The notes under the pieces were generated by a model. The model was not told the origin of the DNA. It was given only the letters and a program-made list of their open reading frames with translations, and did not search any database. A stretch of DNA of 64,000 nucleotides from Thermosipho melanesiensis BI429 (GTDB taxonomy: Bacteria; Thermotogota; Thermotogae; Thermotogales; Fervidobacteriaceae): the NCBI RefSeq assembly GCF_000016905.1, contig NC_009616.1, positions 868,001 to 932,000 of the forward strand, in the 5' to 3' direction. Each line of letters begins with the position of its first letter. Positions within the stretch are counted from its first letter, which is position 1. Below are positions 60,684 to 64,000 of the stretch, in pieces. The translations under genes were made by a program, and so were the position numbers.

Positions 60684-61632
60684 TACCCCACACCAAATTT
60701 CTTGGAATTTTTCCTTCCAATGCATCTATTACATTTTCGGCTACCATTATTGACATCTTTTCCCTTGTTTCATATGTTGCTGAACCAATGTGTGGTAGCA
60801 ACACTACGTTATCTAATTTTTCCAAACCAGACGTTAATTTTGGTTCGTTTTCATAGACATCAAAACCTGCACCTGCAATCTTTCCTTCTCTTAAAAATTC
60901 ATACAATGCCTTTTCGTCGACCACAGGTCCCCTTGCTGTGTTAATAAGTATAGAAGTTGGTTTTAAAAGTGAAAGTTTTTCGCTATCTAGTAAATGATAA
61001 GTTTCTTTTGTTAAAGGAGTGTGTATTGAGATGTAATCGCTTTCTTTTAAGAGGGTTTCGAGTTCCACGTATTTTGCATTGTATTTATAGTCATCATCTA
61101 CTTTTTTTCTGTTGTGATAAAGTATTTTCATACCAAACCCCATTGCTCTTCTTGCTACAGCCTTTCCTATTCTTCCCATTCCAATTATTCCAATAGTTTT
61201 TCCGTATATTTCATGGCCAAGAAAGAGATGGGGTTTCCACCCTTCAAATTTTCCTTCTCTTACAAATTTGTCTGCTGGAATGATTTTTCTTGCCACTGCT
61301 AAAATTAATGCCCATGCAATATCTGCTGTTGCTTCCGTTAAAACGTCTGGTGTATTTGTTACATATATCCCCTTTTTCTTTGCGTATTCAACATCTATGT
61401 TGTTATATCCCACAGCGTAATTTGCTATTATTTTTAAATTTTTTCCAGCATCTATAAATTCCCTATCTACAGGATCTCTTAATTGGGTAATGACGGCATC
61501 TACATTTTTAACTTTTTCCATCATTTCTTTTTTTGTTAAAAACTTTTCACCTTGGTATACTTCTATTTTAAATTTTTTTTGTAACATTTTAATGCCTGCA
61601 TCAGGTATTTTGTAAGTAATAAATACTTTCAT
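60676..61632 (-). CDS. D-isomer-specific 2-hydroxyacid dehydrogenase (glyoxylate/hydroxypyruvate reductase-like)
   Basis: This 318-residue NAD(P)-dependent enzyme has the Rossmann motif GIIGMGRIGKAVARRAMGFGM, the substrate Arg in NTARGPVVDEKAL, the Glu in GAGFDVYENEP and the catalytic His in LLPHIGSATYETRE. The pattern is closest to GyaR/GhrB-type glyoxylate reductases; the exact substrate is uncertain. It heads the murG-murC-smc-PAS/GAF run, with a TGATATAAT promoter and CAGGAGGTG site upstream. Confidence 0.92.
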   Translation of the reverse strand: MKVFITYKIPDAGIKMLQKKFKIEVYQGEKFLTKKEMMEKVKNVDAVITQLRDPVDREFIDAGKNLKIIANYAVGYNNIDVEYAKKKGIYVTNTPDVLTEATADIAWALILAVARKIIPADKFVREGKFEGWKPHLFLGHEIYGKTIGIIGMGRIGKAVARRAMGFGMKILYHNRKKVDDDYKYNAKYVELETLLKESDYISIHTPLTKETYHLLDSEKLSLLKPTSILINTARGPVVDEKALYEFLREGKIAGAGFDVYENEPKLTSGLEKLDNVVLLPHIGSATYETREKMSIMVAENVIDALEGKIPRNLVWGND

Positions 61633-61652
61633 TGCTTTACACCTCCTGATAA

Positions 61653-61661
61653 ATTATATCA
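61653..61661 (-). promoter_or_regulatory. Extended -10 promoter of the dehydrogenase-murG-murC-smc run
   Basis: TGATATAAT on the minus strand lies about 20 bases before the dehydrogenase start. It is the only promoter-like element seen upstream of this long overlapping series. Confidence 0.6.
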
Positions 61662-61766
61662 TTATTTCACAAATTTTGAATTTAGAAATTTTATTTGAAT
61701 TTTTTCTTTATTTTTGTTAAATTCTGTTATACTTTAATTAGTAAAAAATTATAGAAGGTGATGATT

Positions 61767-62477
61767 ATGAAAAGTAGAGATGTTTTGAAGTCAAATTGGC
61801 GGGCAATTACAAATACTGATAGGGAAAAGGGAATAGAAAAACCTGAGGTTGAAAAAACATGTGAAGGTGTGATTTTACTTCCAAAATTTGATTTAGGACA
61901 TAAGTCCTTTTTTCAAACAATAAAAGAAAGAAAAAGTATAAGGAGATTTTCTAATGAGGCTTTATCTTTAAAAGAACTTTCGTTTTTGTTGTGGACATCG
62001 TACGGCGTGAGGAAATATGTAGAAACAAGGAAGGTAGTTTTTAGAACGGTCCCATCTGCAGGAGCAACTCATCCTTTTGACGTTTACGTTATGGTTTTTA
62101 ACGTTAAAGGGCTTGATGCGGGAATATATAGATATTCTGGGTTAAAACATGGTTTATGTAAGGTAAAATTGGGAGACTTTAGAAAAAGTATTGTCGATGC
62201 TACTTTGGGTCAAAAATTTGTGAGAGAAAGTGCCGTTGTTTTTGTGTTGGTTGCTGTGCCATATAGAACTGAATGGAAGTACAAACAGGAGTCTTATAAG
62301 ACAATTGCAATTGATGCGGGCCATGTTTGTCAAAATATTTATTTGGCTTCTACCAGCATTGATTGTGGAACGTGTGCCATTGCAGCATATGACCAAGAAA
62401 AAATGGATGGACTTATAGGTGTAGATGGAAATGAGGAATTTGTTGTGTATTTTGCGCCAATTGGAAAGCTAACTTGA
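61767..62477 (+). CDS. SagB-type nitroreductase family oxidoreductase
   Basis: This ~236-residue FMN-dependent protein has the FMN-binding block IKERKSIRRFSNEALSLKELSFLLWTSYG, FRTVPSAGATHPFDVYVMV, AIDAGHVCQNIYLASTSIDCGTCAIAAYD and the end DGNEEFVVYFAPIGKL. These are typical of the SagB/ThcOx group. In peptide pathways SagB oxidises azolines, but no cyclodehydratase or precursor gene is visible here, so it may be a stand-alone oxidoreductase. ATG 61767 behind AGAAGGTG is chosen; TGTTATACT may be its -10. Confidence 0.88.
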   Translation: MKSRDVLKSNWRAITNTDREKGIEKPEVEKTCEGVILLPKFDLGHKSFFQTIKERKSIRRFSNEALSLKELSFLLWTSYGVRKYVETRKVVFRTVPSAGATHPFDVYVMVFNVKGLDAGIYRYSGLKHGLCKVKLGDFRKSIVDATLGQKFVRESAVVFVLVAVPYRTEWKYKQESYKTIAIDAGHVCQNIYLASTSIDCGTCAIAAYDQEKMDGLIGVDGNEEFVVYFAPIGKLT

Positions 62478-62490
62478 AGGAGGATGTGTG

Positions 62491-64000
62491 ATGAAAAAGT
62501 GTATTTTATTAGTTCTAATAGTGATATCTGTTTTTTTGTTTTCTGAAAGTTTGTATTTTGAGCATGCGACGGTATACTATCCTGATGGATATGAAGGACT
62601 TGCGATAAGGATTGGTATGGAATTTGAAAATATAAGAGATTATGTAGTAAAAATGTTTGATAATGATCCAGGTAGGGTGAATATATTTATAAAGCCAAAG
62701 AAGACTATTACCAATGGGTATGCAGATCCACTTCAAAAAAATACAATTGTTATATATACTTGGCATCCAACGGGGTATGTATATAATTATCTGCCACTAG
62801 ATCATTGGTACAGGTATTTACTTATTCATGAATTTACACATATAGTTACTTTAAAACCAAGAGAAGGATACCTAAAGATTTTATCGGATTTTGGAATACC
62901 GTATTATCCGGATTTAGGTGTATTTTCCTTTGAAGCACCAACTGTATTTTCAGAATCTCAGTTTTCTGAAAATTCTGGAAGGTTGAGAAATCCCCTTGTT
63001 TCGCAGTATCTTTTTGCAACTTTTAAAGACGATTTACCAGAAGATAGCATTCCCAATGATTTTAGAGTTGGGCAAGTATATTACAATGCAAATGGAGGAT
63101 TCTTTGAGTATATAAAGGAAAAATATGGTATGGAAAAAGTAAATGCCTATTTAAAAGATGTAATGAGTACATCATATTCTTATCCTGAAATAATGTTGTA
63201 CTATTCCGTGCCATATTTGTCGTTTTTAAGATTTTCAATGTTATTTGAAGACAAATTTCAAAAACATTTTGGAAGTTCTTATGAAGAAGAATTATCTAAT
63301 TGGTTGGAAAACATAAAAAAAGATTATTACATAGATAATTACGAAAAGTTAGTTTATGAAGGAAAAAATGAAAGAATATACAAGGTGGAAAAAGAAGGAA
63401 ATAGTTTGTATATTTTAAAGAGTAAGTTTGGAGCAGTTTCAGGATATTTGGGTTATCCTCAAAACAAATTGATAGTTGTTGAAGATGGCAAAGTAGAAAA
63501 AGAATACAATTTATCTGCTTTGGATTTTAGAGTGGAAAGTGGAAAGATATATGCGCTTTTGGGTGGTAAGGTAATGGAGATATGGGAAGTAACGGAAAAC
63601 AAAAAGATAGCCGAAGGTTTTATTTCTGCTTTTGATGTGGAAAATGGAGAGGTTATTTATGCAATATACGATGATAAAACTGATACTTCAACTATTGTCG
63701 GGATTGGTGATAGAAAGATACAGGTGAATGGATTTGTTAGAAGCTTGGTGTTTAACGGAGTTAACTTTTATTATTTGGTTGGAAATTCTCTTTATAGACT
63801 TAGTAAAAATGCAACAGAAGATTTACTGGATAACTATTATTTGAAAGGTGCTTATTTAAAAAAACATAAAGGGAAAGTATACTTAGTTATGAAATATCAA
63901 GAAAATATGGAATTATTTGATGCAGATACATTTAAAAAGTTGACTAATGAGAAAGCGATATTTGACGGTTTAGTAGATGGAGACAATGTGATTTACATAA
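62491..64000 (+). CDS. Secreted HExxH metallopeptidase-like protein (runs off right edge)
   Basis: About 503 residues are visible. A signal peptide (MKKCILLVLIVISVFLFSES) is followed by a peptidase-MA-like region with H113-E114-F-T-H117 in YLLIHEFTHIVTL. Further on, FFEYIKEKYGMEKVNAYLKDV resembles the downstream helix of such enzymes. From about residue 290 the sequence becomes strand-rich (NSLYILKSKFGAVSG, KIYALLGGKVMEIWEV), like a TolB-type propeller. It probably acts outside the cytoplasmic membrane; the third zinc ligand is not assigned. It starts 13 bases after the nitroreductase gene behind GAAGGAGGATGTGTG, so the two are likely cotranscribed. Confidence 0.75.
   Translation, partial: MKKCILLVLIVISVFLFSESLYFEHATVYYPDGYEGLAIRIGMEFENIRDYVVKMFDNDPGRVNIFIKPKKTITNGYADPLQKNTIVIYTWHPTGYVYNYLPLDHWYRYLLIHEFTHIVTLKPREGYLKILSDFGIPYYPDLGVFSFEAPTVFSESQFSENSGRLRNPLVSQYLFATFKDDLPEDSIPNDFRVGQVYYNANGGFFEYIKEKYGMEKVNAYLKDVMSTSYSYPEIMLYYSVPYLSFLRFSMLFEDKFQKHFGSSYEEELSNWLENIKKDYYIDNYEKLVYEGKNERIYKVEKEGNSLYILKSKFGAVSGYLGYPQNKLIVVEDGKVEKEYNLSALDFRVESGKIYALLGGKVMEIWEVTENKKIAEGFISAFDVENGEVIYAIYDDKTDTSTIVGIGDRKIQVNGFVRSLVFNGVNFYYLVGNSLYRLSKNATEDLLDNYYLKGAYLKKHKGKVYLVMKYQENMELFDADTFKKLTNEKAIFDGLVDGDNVIYI

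Noticed and set aside
60684-60725. Upstream start of murG at 60725
   Set aside because: The MurG family begins at MIKIAVAGGVTGGH; ATG 60683 has a ribosome site and the upstream part overlaps the dehydrogenase gene.
1-64000. Insertion sequence, prophage or integrative element
   Set aside because: No transposase, integrase, phage structural genes or long flanking repeats were found; the tRNA genes show no duplicated 3' end downstream within the window.

Overview
The window looks like a chromosomal segment of a thermophilic member of the Thermotogales, most likely Thermosipho or a close relative. This is inferred from the very AT-rich sequence, the purine-rich GGAGG ribosome binding sites, the long runs of overlapping genes, and the gene content: a B12 salvage operon behind a cobalamin riboswitch, OmpH plus an LptB-like ATPase, flagellar genes, fructose bisphosphatase II, bacterial RtcB, and large envelope proteins without obvious relatives. 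No rRNA, CRISPR array, insertion sequence or prophage was seen.

Layout. 1-6.3 kb, mostly minus: the start of sfsA, an ArsR regulator with a DUF318/ArsP-type permease and a CPKC thioredoxin, a MATE exporter (plus), an ABC-F ATPase and small membrane or secreted proteins. 6.5-16.8 kb, plus: Mrp/ApbC, YaaR, SurE, peptide deformylase, a DEAD-box helicase, OmpH/Skp, an LptB-like ATPase, a beta-propeller protein, a DUF2344 protein, a CheY-like receiver with an RsbU-type phosphatase, EF-P, Asp23, NusB and a pseudopilin-like protein. 16.8-23.3 kb, minus: FlhB, FliR, a chemoreceptor, purine nucleoside phosphorylase and a membrane GGDEF protein.

23.3-30.0 kb, plus: tRNA-Pro(GGG), then a cobalamin riboswitch with its own terminator and an eight-gene operon (cobT, cobU, a CbiR-like TIM-barrel gene, cobS, cbiP, cbiB, cobD, ATP:corrinoid adenosyltransferase) covering cobamide remodelling and the late steps of B12 synthesis. 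30.2-31.9 kb: a subtilisin-like lipoprotein protease. 31.9-36.3 kb, minus: a small secreted protein, two SARP/BTAD-like regulators (one interrupted at a run of ten A), GlpX, an RsuA-type pseudouridine synthase and dihydropteroate synthase.

36.4-40.6 kb, plus: esterase, class V aminotransferase, sugar/choline-type nucleotidyltransferase, CDP-alcohol phosphatidyltransferase and a UPF0104 membrane protein. This looks like a route that makes, activates and attaches an amino head group. 40.6-61.6 kb, minus: MFS, RtcB, a NMT1/SsuA-type ABC importer, tRNA-Thr(GGT), DUF1292, a barrel-like protein with a large lipoprotein, an AI-2E-family exporter, asparaginase, rhomboid, a 36-residue membrane microprotein, YdcF, FliJ, a PAS/GAF protein, SMC, MurC, MurG and a 2-hydroxyacid dehydrogenase. 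61.7-64.0 kb, plus: a SagB-type nitroreductase and a secreted HExxH protein cut by the window end.

The most unusual feature is that at least three genes (6307 minus, 16357 plus, 37221 plus) have a good ribosome binding site and the expected N-terminus only if translation starts at ATA, ATC or ATT. A second is a SARP-like gene that needs a one-base shift at an A10 tract. Many promoters are of the extended -10 type (TGATATAAT), while both tRNA genes have near-consensus TTGACA promoters with 17-base spacers.
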